Assembly (NCBI RefSeq): GCF_910591885.1
Contig: NC_063279.1
Location: forward strand, 8,680,001-8,744,000
DNA: 64,000 nt
Source of the DNA: Bombus terrestris
Lineage: Eukaryota; Arthropoda; Insecta; Hymenoptera; Apidae
Reading direction: 5' to 3'
Both the position numbers and the translations under genes were made by a program. The notes beneath the pieces were generated by a model. That model made no database searches. It was given only the letters and a program-made list of their open reading frames with translations, and was not told the origin of the DNA. This document shows, in pieces, positions 24,511 to 37,014 of the stretch (positions within the stretch are counted from its first letter, which is position 1; every line of letters begins with the position of its first letter).

Positions 24511-24745
24511 GTTAAAGAGTCGATGATCGTCAAGGTTGGTATTGATCTGTCTTTCGGGCTGAATTTATCCTAAATTTGCTTTCTTCGGTGGTTGAGGAAT
24601 CGATAGAATTTTGGTGAATCTTAAAGGAACAGTTCTCGAAGGTTAATGATTTCATGGTTTGAAGCGACGATGATTGTCAAGGTTGATATCGATCCGCTTT
24701 TCGAAGTTAAATGTACTTTCCTCAATGGTTAGGGGATTGCTTATT
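24511..24745. repeat. Diverged tandem duplication, about 147 bp period
   Basis: The phrase CGATGATCGTCAAGGTTGG at 24521 recurs as CGATGATTGTCAAGGTTGA at 24668. The downstream sequences are also alignable (TATTGATCTGTCTTTCGGGCT against TATCGATCCGCTTTTCGAAGT). The two copies differ substantially, indicating an old duplication. Confidence 0.6.
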
Positions 24746-27700
24746 TTTTTACTGGTAAATGATAGAATAGTCTTCGAAAGTTAATGAATCGATAGTTCGT
24801 TAACTTTAGAATGTTTAAACGATAAAATTTCAATTATTACAAGACGCGGCTGTAACAAGGTGTCAAGGATGGCGGGGACACAGAAGTTCGTCCCAGTGGC
24901 GTCATACCTCGGAATTTCATCCGCTGTATTCAAATTGTCCCGTTAATTAACCTCCTGTTGCACTTAGGTGCTGTTCCCTAACATCACAGGGACCGAACTA
25001 GCTAACAGAAATCATTCGTTTTCACTTGATATAACGCGCGGTAGATTCCATAATAAATAGAATTCTATTTTCAATTAACTTTTATGAAAGATTCAAAAAT
25101 CCATCATTTCGATAAAAGGATTAAAGTTAAGCAGTTGCGACCTTGTAGAATTAAATGCTCAATTATTAAGTGGTCGGCCATTTAAAAAGAGGATAGCGCC
25201 TTGTCATGTCGGTGTGACGCAAACGTCCACCTGGTTGCAGTCGCGTCTCGGGGCGTGGCAATGGCATAGTGGTACTGCAGGCACGAGAGAGCGAAAGTTC
25301 GCCCCAATTTAATATATAAACAGACAAAAGTGATATCAGAACAACTACGTACAACAGATGGCGAATGATATACTTTTGACACATTTTTCATTACCCAAAC
25401 ATCATTAAATGGTAGATTTTTCTTTTCTAAACAAAATTATTTTCTCGGACATAATAATATGTTGTTTTCTGATCCAAAACTTTTTGACCTGTATTTTATC
25501 CATGCATAAGGTGTTGCGTTATCTCATCGAAAAATGACATTCCAATTTTTATCTTTATTTGCTGCATTTCACTCTTCCAGGAATAAATTATTTTGGAGCT
25601 ATGGGAAAAATTTCCCTTTCGTCTATCAACAATGACACAAACAAATCTTTTCCCATGTTTCTGTAAAGAAGGTACGATACAGTAACACTAGAATTAGTTT
25701 CAACCAAAATAAATAAATTATTTGAAGCTGAACGTTGCATATACACAGTGTTAACATCTAACTGACAGCAATATTTGTTCGAATTCAGAGTTTTAGTTTT
25801 CTTGCAGAAGTTCGTAATAAATAATCTTCTTTCAATCTTTTTAAATACACCAAAAAATATTTCTTTTACTGTCGGAAAGGCTAGAAGCTTTCTTAACTAT
25901 AAGGAAAAGGGGAATGAGAAGTGAATGATGAACGAAAATTGAGAAGTTGAAAGGTAAGGAAACGTCGAGAACTAGAAGACGCGAAGGGGTGGGAGTTCAA
26001 GAATGAACCTAAGAGAGGAAGGTGGTTTCTTGCGGAGGTTGCATTCTTCGCTGCACTTTTCGGCCGCATCTGAAAACAATGCATCGCCCACGCAGTCTGC
26101 CAGGCACTATTCGTTATTGCTTCGTCCCTTTTCCACCACGACTACGTTCGTCGTTGATTCACGGTCACAGTTTTGCACCGAACAACGATCCGTCTAGACA
26201 GACAGCCCTTCACGGACGAACCTTCCACCTTTTTCTTTCTCCTCCTTTTTATCCTCTAGCGTAGCGCGCCTACTTCAACGTATTCACAAACTACTACTAC
26301 CTGCAACGTCTCGAATAACTCGCGCATCAATCGCTACAAACCGGCGATATCGTTCCTCGCCGATACTACGTGCGCCGATTCTAATCGTGTCGTCGTATAT
26401 TTCACGCGATAAAATATGGCCGGTGGATAAAAATGTTTATATAATATGCATTTATAGGAGAGAAGCTGCAAAAATACACAGGATGCATACGACACGAAGG
26501 AAAAAAACATGAAAAGTCCATTTTTGTTAATTTTTTTACTTTCGTGTCAATTTGTAGCTAAAAAGAGGTATTTCGACGCAAAATGCTTGAAAAGGGGAAT
26601 TAGCTCGATAGTAAATTCGGATTTGGAAGAAATCGATTCCTCTGCTTTAGCAACTTATTGCAATGAATTAACATTATAAACTCGAATTCAGAAACACGTG
26701 GTTTAGTCTACTTTCACTTCTAACGCAACAAATAATAATTGAAAAATTATTCTACATTTAGGCTGAGATCATAAGAAGCGTAAAGAATCTAAACCCACGA
26801 TCTGAAAATATTATCATATAGGTATACTTCGTACGATCTCGAGATCTAGTACAAGTAAGTCACTGGTAACAATGTATTAATTGCTGCTCGTGTAAGTCAC
26901 GGATGCAAAAGAAATTAAACCAAAAATTTAAAATGCAAACGTAGTGTAGAAACAGGAAGTGGTCCAGCCGATAAAAATCTATTTTCTACCGGGTGTTCGC
27001 GGGGCGAGGAAACAACTCTGGTTCGTTTCGTTCTGGAACAAAGGCACGACGAGAGAGATCCGACAATTCGAGTGGAGCCTTCGAGGCTGCATACGCGATG
27101 AGAGTGTCCTTTGCATGAGCGGACATGAAAGGAGTGCATCCTGTCTGCATAGGATACGTTGCAACACAGCGGGCGACGACCCTCCATTGCGCGATCGATG
27201 CACGCTTTCACGAGGGCTCCACACCGCGGCATACCAAAGCCATTTTTAATTAATCGCAATTATGCTGGGATCTCGAGATTAACGGGATGCTGTGTTCCAC
27301 CCTCCCCTAGAGAGAAAGAGAGAGAGAGAGAGTATAAGCAGTCGAATTTAATCTTCGATCGCTCGCTGATTCCTGGTCCCTGCCGATTTGCCTCTGGATA
27401 AACGTGGCTGGTAACTTTTACGCCTGGATGATGCTATTTTTATGACATATTTGATTGATCTGTATCGAATACGAGTTGTTCGATAATGTATTGACAGTGA
27501 CATGTAACAAATTTCGCTTTATATCGTAAAAGCAATGTCTGAAAAATATTGTCTAATATTTGGTGTAAGGAAATGTCAAGTAAAAGGAAACTGTACAATG
27601 AAGAAACATTATTATGTTACGTAATATCAATTTCTCTCTTATCAAACCAATTAAATATTTTATTAGCTTAGAGACATTATATCGAAGATATGTTATTATA

Positions 27701-28080
27701 AAATTATAATTTATATTTATATAAATAAATATAAGGCTACACGTTTCTTTGAATTGTACAAACTTTTTGAACAATCCGATAAGATCGATAACTACGTATA
27801 AACTTAGATTTAAGGTTCATGTTGAAAAATAATTATTTCTCGGATAAGAATGTTTCTTTGTTCTCCAAAATGTCTTGTTTTTATTTTTCTTCTGTTTGAA
27901 AACGATTGACTAAATAATTTTTTTATTTTCTGAATCTTTCAACAGATTATTTTTTTTCATCCTATTTTCTCCCTATGATATCTACGAAGGAGGATTAATC
28001 AACTTATTCATCGAAATTCGATGTCGAAAATGGCGAATTGAACGAAATTTTTCATTCGTGTCGCGTACGTTCGATCAGAC
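24746..28080. other. Spacer, no supported gene
   Basis: AT-rich with GC-elevated patches at about 25200-25310, 26040-26410 and 26960-27300. A (GA)n microsatellite lies at 27309-27332. Short opposed frames in the GC patches show no domain. Nothing else can be supported. Confidence 0.5.
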
Positions 28081-28500
28081 TGATTCGAATTCGCGGGGTA
28101 GGCAGAGTATAATTATTCGAGCGATAACCATGCAAAGTGTATGTGCACGCGATACGCGGGGCCTTTGGCCAGCTGCTTGTGCACAGTCACGGGGTCATTA
28201 AGCTTCAGGGGCATTGGCCACACTGAAATGTTTCCGAACGTGTCTAATTGCGCTCGGATCCCTCGCGTTGTCAAGATAAATACTGTCGATCCGCTACCAC
28301 GGCATATTCCGTGCCTTTGCTGCATTTATATCTCCTTTGACGCGAGCGCTGTATCAATATTGTCGAAAAAAATTAGCCTGACGATGGGGAATGATCGATT
28401 TAATCGCGGCACGAATGAACTCTGCATTGGGGCGCGTTTCACGAATCCATTTAGATCAGCCAGACAGATAGAAGAAGTGCAAATTGAATTGCGAAAACGT
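28081..28500. promoter_or_regulatory. GC-elevated, motif-rich island, candidate conserved regulatory element
   Basis: A compact block of mixed composition inside AT-rich DNA. It contains a CAGCTG E-box (about 28170) and CpG words spread evenly, without low-complexity runs. This composition is what non-coding regulatory modules of insects often look like. Conservation cannot be judged from one sequence. The overlapping frame at 28141-28503 has no recognisable domain. Confidence 0.25.
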
Positions 28501-31500
28501 TGAATGACACTGCAGTAGCGATGACTAGGATGGTACGATAACGAAAAACTACGAAATTATAACGTTCGGATAGAATGACAAATCTCCGATGTTCCATTAT
28601 TTTTTCTACACTTTTTCTATATTCTTCTTCTCTATCTAATATGATAATAAAATATTACGTTACGTAAAATATATGAAAAACTCAGACACAGAATACGATT
28701 TTTTCATAAGTTCCAGTCTCACAGAGAACTGATTTCCAATTATCTCGATTTTACGGACTTCACTGCAAACTAGCAGATACTTCAACAGGGACATCCATTA
28801 CGTTGAGATCATAGTACTTAGATAACAGATAAATGTACACATACCATGCAAACGTTCAAAGCAAATTCTGTCGAGCCAACCTTCATACGAGAAAAATTTG
28901 TTCCCATACTTTTCATGTATTTCATACCCTCTTTTGCTCTTTTCAATATGTACCACTAGTTACATCACATTATATACAAAATACGGTATACCCGAAGCAT
29001 CCAATCAATTGTTCTCAAGAAATCAATTATTGGCTGTTCTTCCAGGAACCACCTACGAAGGCAGACAAGCTCCCGAGCAGACGGTCGCAACACGCTTGAA
29101 ACAAGAGGGTAAAATCGAGGCTTTTTCCCCGAAGATCGTGACGACCATGCATTACACGATGCCGTTAGAGAGACGTCTGGTTACGTAGGTTGAACGAAGC
29201 ACCGTGACAGAAAGAAACAGCGACGAAGCCGCGGAGAAAATGGCGGATGGCGGTTTGGGGTAAGGGATGGCGGGGATATCAATGCAGTTTCAGTAGCAGA
29301 AGTGCCTACGCGAGACGGATTAATTGCGCACTTCATCCTCGCCGAGAAAAACCCCATAGCGTCCTTTGCCGCCCTCTGAAAGCCTCTCTTTCGCTCTTTT
29401 TTTCTGTACGCGCGCACGGGTTGCCACGCAACTCTCGAAAAGTACTGCTGCCTCGATTCTCTAATTAGCAAGTAATTGGATTCGTTACCCGGTAAGCGTC
29501 GCGGGACGGGTCCAAAACTCGCTTCGCAAGGGAACGATTCTACTCCAGATCTGTTTTTTCTTTCTCCATTTCATGATATTTAGGGTGGGTTTCTTTGTCA
29601 AATCTCACCCCCATCAAGAGCCCCTGGTTGGAGGTCGATTAAGGTTTTCGAAGTGTGCGGACCCGAGCATTTTCTTGACGTGTACTTAGATTCGTAGGGA
29701 AGCTTTCGTAGAGTGGTTGCTCGGGGGGATACTTTTACCGTAATTTTTTACTTGTTTGATATTGAAATTTGAGGGGTTTTGATTGGACGACGTTAGTTGT
29801 ATGTTGGTGCGCTTTGGGAAGAATTTCTGGACTTTGAGGCGTAAGGATATTTATCATTTGTGCTGTGTAATTAAGTTTTGGAACAATCTTTTTGAGATAA
29901 TCTTGGAAGAAAGTAAAATTTTATCAATTCTATTTCTGAGAATTTTTTAATTGTCAGGAGTAGTTCCCTTCGACGAACATTAAAAAAATCAGGAAGTTAT
30001 TCACCGTGGAATTGATACGGAAAGTTTGGTTTCTCATATATCGAGGATAATAAATTTACTAGCTCGTGAACCAAATTAAATTTTACAACGCTCCAGTATG
30101 TCGAATATCGCAACGTGAAAGTTAATGTAGGAAATAAAAAAAGTTCTTTTTGTTTTACGAATTTGTTTGCATGCATAATTCATAATTAAAATATTAATTA
30201 AATAACGAGTAACGGATATATTTAGAAAATGAGATAACGAAAATAACGAATAAATGTATTAATATTTTACAAGAGAGTTTCATATTTCATATCATAATCC
30301 AGTTATTTCATCTCCGTATATGTACTTCGTTAATGCGTCTTTTTCTAAAACAAGTCGAATAAAAAGAGAGGGATAGAAAATTGTTATCAAAGTGCATTAA
30401 TATCACGTTCTACTTTAGAAGAGGAGTAGTGCATCGAAGGAAGGGTCGAAATATGGCATGCAGGCAGAGCTAGAGCGATTTAATATTGAGATACTCCCAC
30501 ATTCGCAGTCATTGTCGATCGACGACGTTGATAAGCGACAATCTACAGGGTAGTCGATTAGGATCTCGTTAATGATACGTGCTTTTCGTTATTTCCAGCC
30601 AGATAAAATATTCAACGTGGTACGCGACGTGGGCAACGATATTGGAAATCCGATCTCGTGCTGGCGCACCAAGGAATTAATAAATTTATGTAATTATCAC
30701 GAGATGGATTGCGTTAAACCATGCTATCATGGTGTACCATGAAAGCGCAAATACCGGCTGATCGATAAAGTACTACAGACACGGACACTGGTGCATTATT
30801 TTTGTAGGAAATTTATGACGGATTAAATTAAATTCCTATCTATATTAATTTAAGCCTTGGATAATAATCTTATAATTATTCTTTTACAATAGACATAGAA
30901 ATTACAATAGAAATATTTTATCGTGGAAGTAAAACAATAACCACTATAGAAATTATACCTCTTTTTATTTTTATTACGAACATAGTGAATTATAATCAAA
31001 GTATGTTACAAAATAGTAAAGAAATAATATTACTTTACTGTATCACCATTATGGGAAATGTTTGTTATTTGTTACTATTTTCATTACAAATATATTAAAT
31101 CGTAATCGTTCTCCGTGAAATCCAAATTCATTCGCCTTCGAAATTCGAAACAAGAGAAGTATTTCAGTTTCACTTCAGCTCACCCCTTACTTACAATTTC
31201 ATCAACTTCTGAATCACCTAGCTATAATTATTCCCAGGCATTTAAGATCCATACAAAGCCGTACATATCTGAGCAACCTTTCGCGTGTTATGGTTGCACG
31301 GGGCAAAAAATATCAGAGATGCAAATTGGAAAGCAGGCTTGCTTAAATACACGGTGTTCGCAGTGTAGTGAATAATGTCTCCGAGATGAGGGTGTACGTT
31401 TGGGGAAGGGGGACTAGGAGGCTCAAAAGATGCCCGACTGCAGCGTTTTAGGTATTCTTTGGCTGCGCGAAATCGAGCAGGCTGACGGACGCAGAAGGAG

Positions 31501-32620
31501 AACAGGGGAGCAAGGGTAGAAGGGGTAAGAGAAGGGGTGAAACAGTGACAGAGAAGGGGGAAAGAGAAAGAGAGAGTGAAACGAGAGGGAGAGACACGGA
31601 GGCAGGGTCGAGTAGTCGGTGAACACGTTCGTGCAAAAGCCTCAGCCGCATTTCCATGTGATGGTGCAGACAGGAAGGGGTGAGCAACCCTCTTGTCGGC
31701 GTCTGGCGCATAGGCGTAGATGCAGCGCTCGTGCTGCCTGTGACCGGGTCAGCGAAACCCAACGAGAGAATAAACTTTTTCCACACCTGTCGATTCCTGC
31801 TGGTGCGTTGCAGGTGCGCCCGGAAATTCCCCGAGTTTCTCCTTGCTTCCTCCATGGAATACTAACGAATCGGGACTTGGACCTCGAGCCCCGCTATCGT
31901 CGATCAATCGAATTTCCAGCAATGTTTGGCGCATTGTGTCAATTATTATAGTACAAGTTGGTGCATTGTTTTTTTTATGAAAATTAAAAACGATTGGCAA
32001 TGAATAAAAATAAGACAAGTTTTGAAATATATGGAATTTCGCTTGATGAAATACTTATGAAAGATTCGTTACACCTTTCCAAATTGTGGGAAACGGCTTA
32101 ACTTATATCGATACAACTTAATTAATTGTGAAACTAAGGGGAATTTTAAAAATTTATACTAAATCTGAATTCCTAAAATCTTGACTTACTCCACTAAGAT
32201 TATCAGTCCGTCATGTGTTTAAAATTTTCCACTGCTGAAATGGATTAAATTTTGTTATATTAATTGTTCATATTATTCGTTATTTGACTGAAAGGATAAT
32301 TAGGAAAGAATACTACTATGCCAGAATAGACATCAGATCGTATGAAAATATTATTAACACTAAATAAGGAATCTACATAAAAAGTAAAGTACTAAACAAA
32401 ACTCTCCTACTACAATATGTAAAACCTAATTCGACTCAACTAACTAGCTCCAATCTACACCCTAAAGTCTGCAACAAAACGTGATCAATTCATCCATAAT
32501 TTCGTGCTCTTCGATTCGAAATACAAGATGCATTTGTCTCATCCCTCACGCAGAGGAAGCAAACTCGGAAAAAAAGAGAACACGGAAGAAAGGAGAAACA
32601 CCGCGACAATGCAATCAAAA
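28501..32620. other. Spacer with a GA-rich tract
   Basis: Mostly AT-rich. GC-elevated stretches lie at about 29040-29520 and 30420-30780. The second contains the near-palindrome TCATGGT-GT-ACCATGA at 30727-30742. A strongly purine-rich + strand runs from about 31470 to 31615 (GAGAGG, GGAAAGAG words), followed by a GC-rich patch to about 31900. No exon or RNA gene can be supported. Confidence 0.45.
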
Positions 32621-32629
32621 TACAACCCC

Positions 32630-33060
32630 TCGAACGGCACCCCCCCAGAAGTTCACTGTAACCAGCCAGACAATCTTCAGTCTCAAGTAATGACAAGCCA
32701 CGGTCGGGTCCGTTCTCGACCCTCTCCACGTCGCGTCGTCGCCGCCGCCGCCGGCTGCATCCCCGTGAGCGTACGGGGGTGGCTGTCGGTCGGTCGACGT
32801 CGGCCAGAGGAAATGGCAGAGGGGTGAGCTCACTGTCTAGGTGAGGGCCGTCGCGTGCGCGCGCATCTACGATGCAGTGGAGGTCATCCACCTGAAAGGT
32901 CGGGGTCACACTCTTGGTCGTAGACCGCCGCCGCCGTCGGGACGCAGGGGTTGTCGGCGGGGCAGAGTGGGCGTATGTGTGGGGGTAGTGATCGCCATAG
33001 CAACCCCTGCGCGCAGTCAAGGCTAGACTGTAGGTTTTCAGTGGCGGCGCAGTACAATGC
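32630..33060. promoter_or_regulatory. CpG-rich island
   Basis: Very CpG-rich, with CGCCGCCGCCGCCGG near 32740 and CCGCCGCCGTCGGGACGC near 32930, in AT-rich flanks. A 266-codon frame on the - strand (32490-33290) is the longest in the window outside the satellite. Its arginine-, serine- and proline-rich content and overlap with several opposite-strand frames indicate a GC artefact. Candidate regulatory or promoter DNA. Confidence 0.35.
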
Positions 33061-36000
33061 GTACTATCGTCTGACGTGGGCATAGAACGCTGAGAGGGGG
33101 TTGAAGACAGGGGATCAGGAACCGAGTATGGAGTGGGAGGAAAAGTACCGATTCCGTGAAGTCGTAGTGGGTGGCGATTTTCACGCATGTTTGAACGGTG
33201 AAAATCGACGCGGATATTGGTAGCAACCTGCGTTAATCCCTTCCGTGGATATAATATAATTTTCTTGTAAAGGAAAATTTGATACGACATGTATATATAT
33301 ATACACGTTTAATTTGAAAAGATTAATTTATTTTTTTATGTACCGTATTTTGCTAATGGTATTTGTCGTATGGTCTTAAATTAACGATTAATCGAATTTT
33401 ATCTTTTGTATATGACAGTACTAAGAATCAGGATCGGAAATAAGAAAATATTTTCACGTACGTGTGACTTCGATTGAGGAGAATATTGATTTTTACTGCT
33501 TATGAATAAGTTAAGAAGATATTGGTCTTCGTTTTTTTCATTAGGATTTCTCATAGAATTCTACCCTTCAACATCGATATAGGTATTTCGAGCTTGAGCT
33601 TCCACATATTAGTGCATGTTCTTTAGCAAGAAAACAAAGGAAGCAGATGTTTCTTTATCAATGCCTATACCTATCACATTGAATTGAACAACAACCTGGC
33701 TAAATCAATTTGATCTCTACCTAGAAACCAAATAAAACACCACGAATAAACAGACTTCATATCGGACAATATCGCAAGTTATTGATTAGGTACGGTTAAG
33801 CACGCGATTCGTTCTTACTCAACGTCGTTGATGCATACGATAAGTGCTTTGTTCTCGCGTGATTTTCGGCGGGCCACTTATTCAAAGTAACGCTTAGCGT
33901 GGTCGCGGCCGGATAAGTATATAATACCCGACAAATTGCATGGTGCGATACATTGCGAGCGTGATAGCTTTTAAAAATGCAGCCGGCAGAACGGAAGCGG
34001 AGGGATGGTATTACGGTCGAACGCGGCTGGAAATGAATTGCGAGGGGTATCCTGACTTCTACTGTACCGTTGTTGCGACGTGTGCTTCTGGGTGAAATCT
34101 TTTTCATTGTTGGATCTTTACACCCTATGTCTGTCCATCGCTACCCTCCGAAGAACGCATGTGTAAATTTATCATAGCGCGTTTTAAGTGCACGTCCACC
34201 AAGGGCGGCAATTTCATAGGCGTTATTTCATGGCGGTTATATACGCCAGCATTGCGGCGTAGGGAATAATTATTTCCCCCTATTTTAAATAATTATTTCT
34301 CAGTATGGTATTTTCACTGAAAGGGAATGGTTTGTAATAGAGGAGACGATTTGTTAATACCTTCGTTAGCGCAGTTACGATTTACGGAATAGTATACAAA
34401 ACGATTTCTAGTGCTTTCTAAGAAATATAACAAAAGTTGAAGCGTTATATATGTACATATGTACTTACATTAGACAGAAATATATATCAATTTATTCTTG
34501 TAAAATTTATTCCTGTAAACGACGCAACCGCGGAACGTGGTATAAAATTATTAATCATACGCGTTGCAAGGCTTATTTTGGGCAACGATTTTGTTTTCGA
34601 TAGAAATCAAAATGCAAGGCCACGTCGCGTCGCGTCGCGTCGTCGTCTCGTTGGATGACGCTACATCCGCCTATTTATCCAGATGGGATATTATTTTTGG
34701 ATTCCTGACCTACCACACGTGTTTCGATATTCTTTTTTTTTACCTTCTCTAAGAAATAAACAGAGATAATTTTGTAATTAGATTCATGGACTACCGCTTA
34801 TCGAATCGGTTTTTCTCAAAGGTAGTGTTTCTAGCCGCGAGTGTACGCACTCGTTACAACATACTAACATTTCAAGAACGATGAACCGGTGATTCCGTTT
34901 AATGACATTCTTATCAACTGTGCAAAGTCAGCTTAACTTTTTATGTTGATGTTTATTGGGAAAAATTGATAAATCGAGTTAACTTCATAGCTATCCTTGC
35001 TTATCTTCAGAATTGGAAATATTTTGTATATATGTTCCATGATTTTACTTCTTCGTTATTATAGGAATTTGTACATCTAATGTCAAATGTTTTAATTTAC
35101 ATGAGTATAATTTAGACTGTGTTTTAAATCTGCAGAATATGATAAGATTAGTACTAAAATACTAGGTGTATTTCATGAATTTCACCGAAAATTAACTTTC
35201 GAATAGGAGAAACTCCAAATCAGAGATAATATCCATCGTAATTTCCACTTTTATCACTGGTTCGCATCAAAATCATAGTACTCTAATTGCAATAATTTCC
35301 TATAAAAAAGAAATGCAAGTAACAAGAACGGAAGCAACATTTAATCGCTGTCTAAGATTTTTATGAAATACTTTTCTTTAAACGAACAAACAGACAACGA
35401 AAATCATGAAAATAACTGACCTCAGTCGGTTCTGTTATTGATCGAATTACATCAGTGATTCACCCAAAAACGTTCTATAATTATTTAGTAATATAGAAGA
35501 AAAAAAATTGTATGGAATGTTACCATGAAAATTTGTTACAATATTTTCATTGTAACTCGGCGTGTGAATACAAATACGTTTCGCTATCGATTGCGTCCCA
35601 GTAACAATGGGTTCTGCCAAAATTCAATGTCACCGACAAGCGATTGGCACGTGACGATTGAACAATTATCGGAGAAATGACGTCAATCCAAAATAATTGA
35701 GGAAATTGATGCGTAATATTTTAAAAACATATCGAATTATTCTGATCTTCAATCTTTTGTTTATTATTTTTTTACTATTACCTTCCTTTATTACTGTTCG
35801 AAATCTAATATACGAGTTTTGTATGAAAAAATTAAAATAAAATCCATTTTTATCACTAATGGTCCAGCAATGATATAATTACGATAAACATGTTGTTAGA
35901 TCTAAATAAATGTGATATTGTAATTTTTCATACTAATTGACGATAGTTTCATTTCACAACTATGATAGAATATTGGCAATGGCGAAGTTAAGATGGTAGG

Positions 36001-36760
36001 AAGTAGAATAGGGGTAACGAAAAAAATGTAGGCAATATTTTGATTGGGCTTAGAGATTTAAAGGAAATTGTAGACCGTGTCAGTGGGAACGTGACAAATT
36101 AAATATATTTGAACAAGTACTAAATTCCAGCGCCAGACAGGTCGATAAGAAGTTCAATGTCAAACGAGGCTGATCGAGATATCGCCGTGTAATGCGATGA
36201 TCCGCTGGTACGAATTTCAATTGATGTTCGATTTTGCCGTAGGTCGTTATCGATCGTCGATCGCGATACTTTGCTCCAAAAATATAGATTTCGGTTAAAA
36301 GAAGTATAACTATACGCTTTGTAGTTACATACTTCGATTGATCATTTACTTTTTTTCTCTACAGCCAGCAATTCATTTAATTATAATAAAAGACAGATCG
36401 AAATAAAATATACTGAATGATACAAGATATTGAAATTTCAAAAAGATATAATACGTATAATATTACACGTTATATATATAATACAATAGTAAAGGTGTAA
36501 TTCTGATAAGTGTCATAATTTTTCCTATAAACATCTTCATAAAAGTACCAACTTTTCATGCAAATGTTACCAAATACCAAATCATAAATGTTTTATAACT
36601 TCTATGATTATTTATAAAAAGAAAGTGTGAAAGAAGCTACCGAATCACGGGTTATTCTAATCTGAGATTATTTCCATTTTGAGTCACATTTATCTATTAA
36701 TCAAATACGTTCGTATGCATAATTTTGAAACACTCTATACAAAGATATTCTCTCATCATT
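33061..36760. other. Spacer, no supported gene
   Basis: AT-rich. A GC-elevated patch at about 33800-34260 includes a TATATAATACC word near 33920. A GTCGC pentamer repeat (about four units) lies at 34622-34648. No convincing exon, RNA gene or mobile element was found. Confidence 0.5.
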
Positions 36761-36889
36761 CCCGATGAAGGCTATGAGGTTAAGGAAACAAAAACGTTGA
36801 TACATGAGGTGCATTCGCGTCTGTAGATATGATATCTGAATCAGGGGGATCGTCCTCTAATCGACCGTGCTCTGTCTCAATGCTAACAC

Positions 36890-36947
36890 AAATTATCACG
36901 GGTGATACGAACCGGCTTACAGTGTCGTCTGTAAGTCGTGATAATTT
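36890..36947. other. Nested inverted repeat / stem-loop
   Basis: AAATTATCACG at 36890-36900 pairs perfectly with CGTGATAATTT at 36937-36947 (11 bp). Inside it, CTTACAG at 36916-36922 pairs with CTGTAAG at 36929-36935 around a 6-base loop. The folded form has two stems separated by a 15-base bulge on one side. It lies in a GC-elevated patch (about 36760-37010). A structured RNA, a miRNA-like precursor or a paired protein-binding site are all possible, and chance is not excluded. Confidence 0.35.
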
Positions 36948-37014
36948 CGTAACTGCCGTGTACGGTATTATTTGCTCTCCTTTACTCGTACCGTTTGTAC
37001 AAATTATCCTGTAA

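Noticed and set aside
32490..33290. 266-codon open frame on the minus strand
   Set aside because: It lies over a CpG-rich island with overlapping opposite-strand frames, is rich in arginine, serine and proline, and has no recognisable domain.
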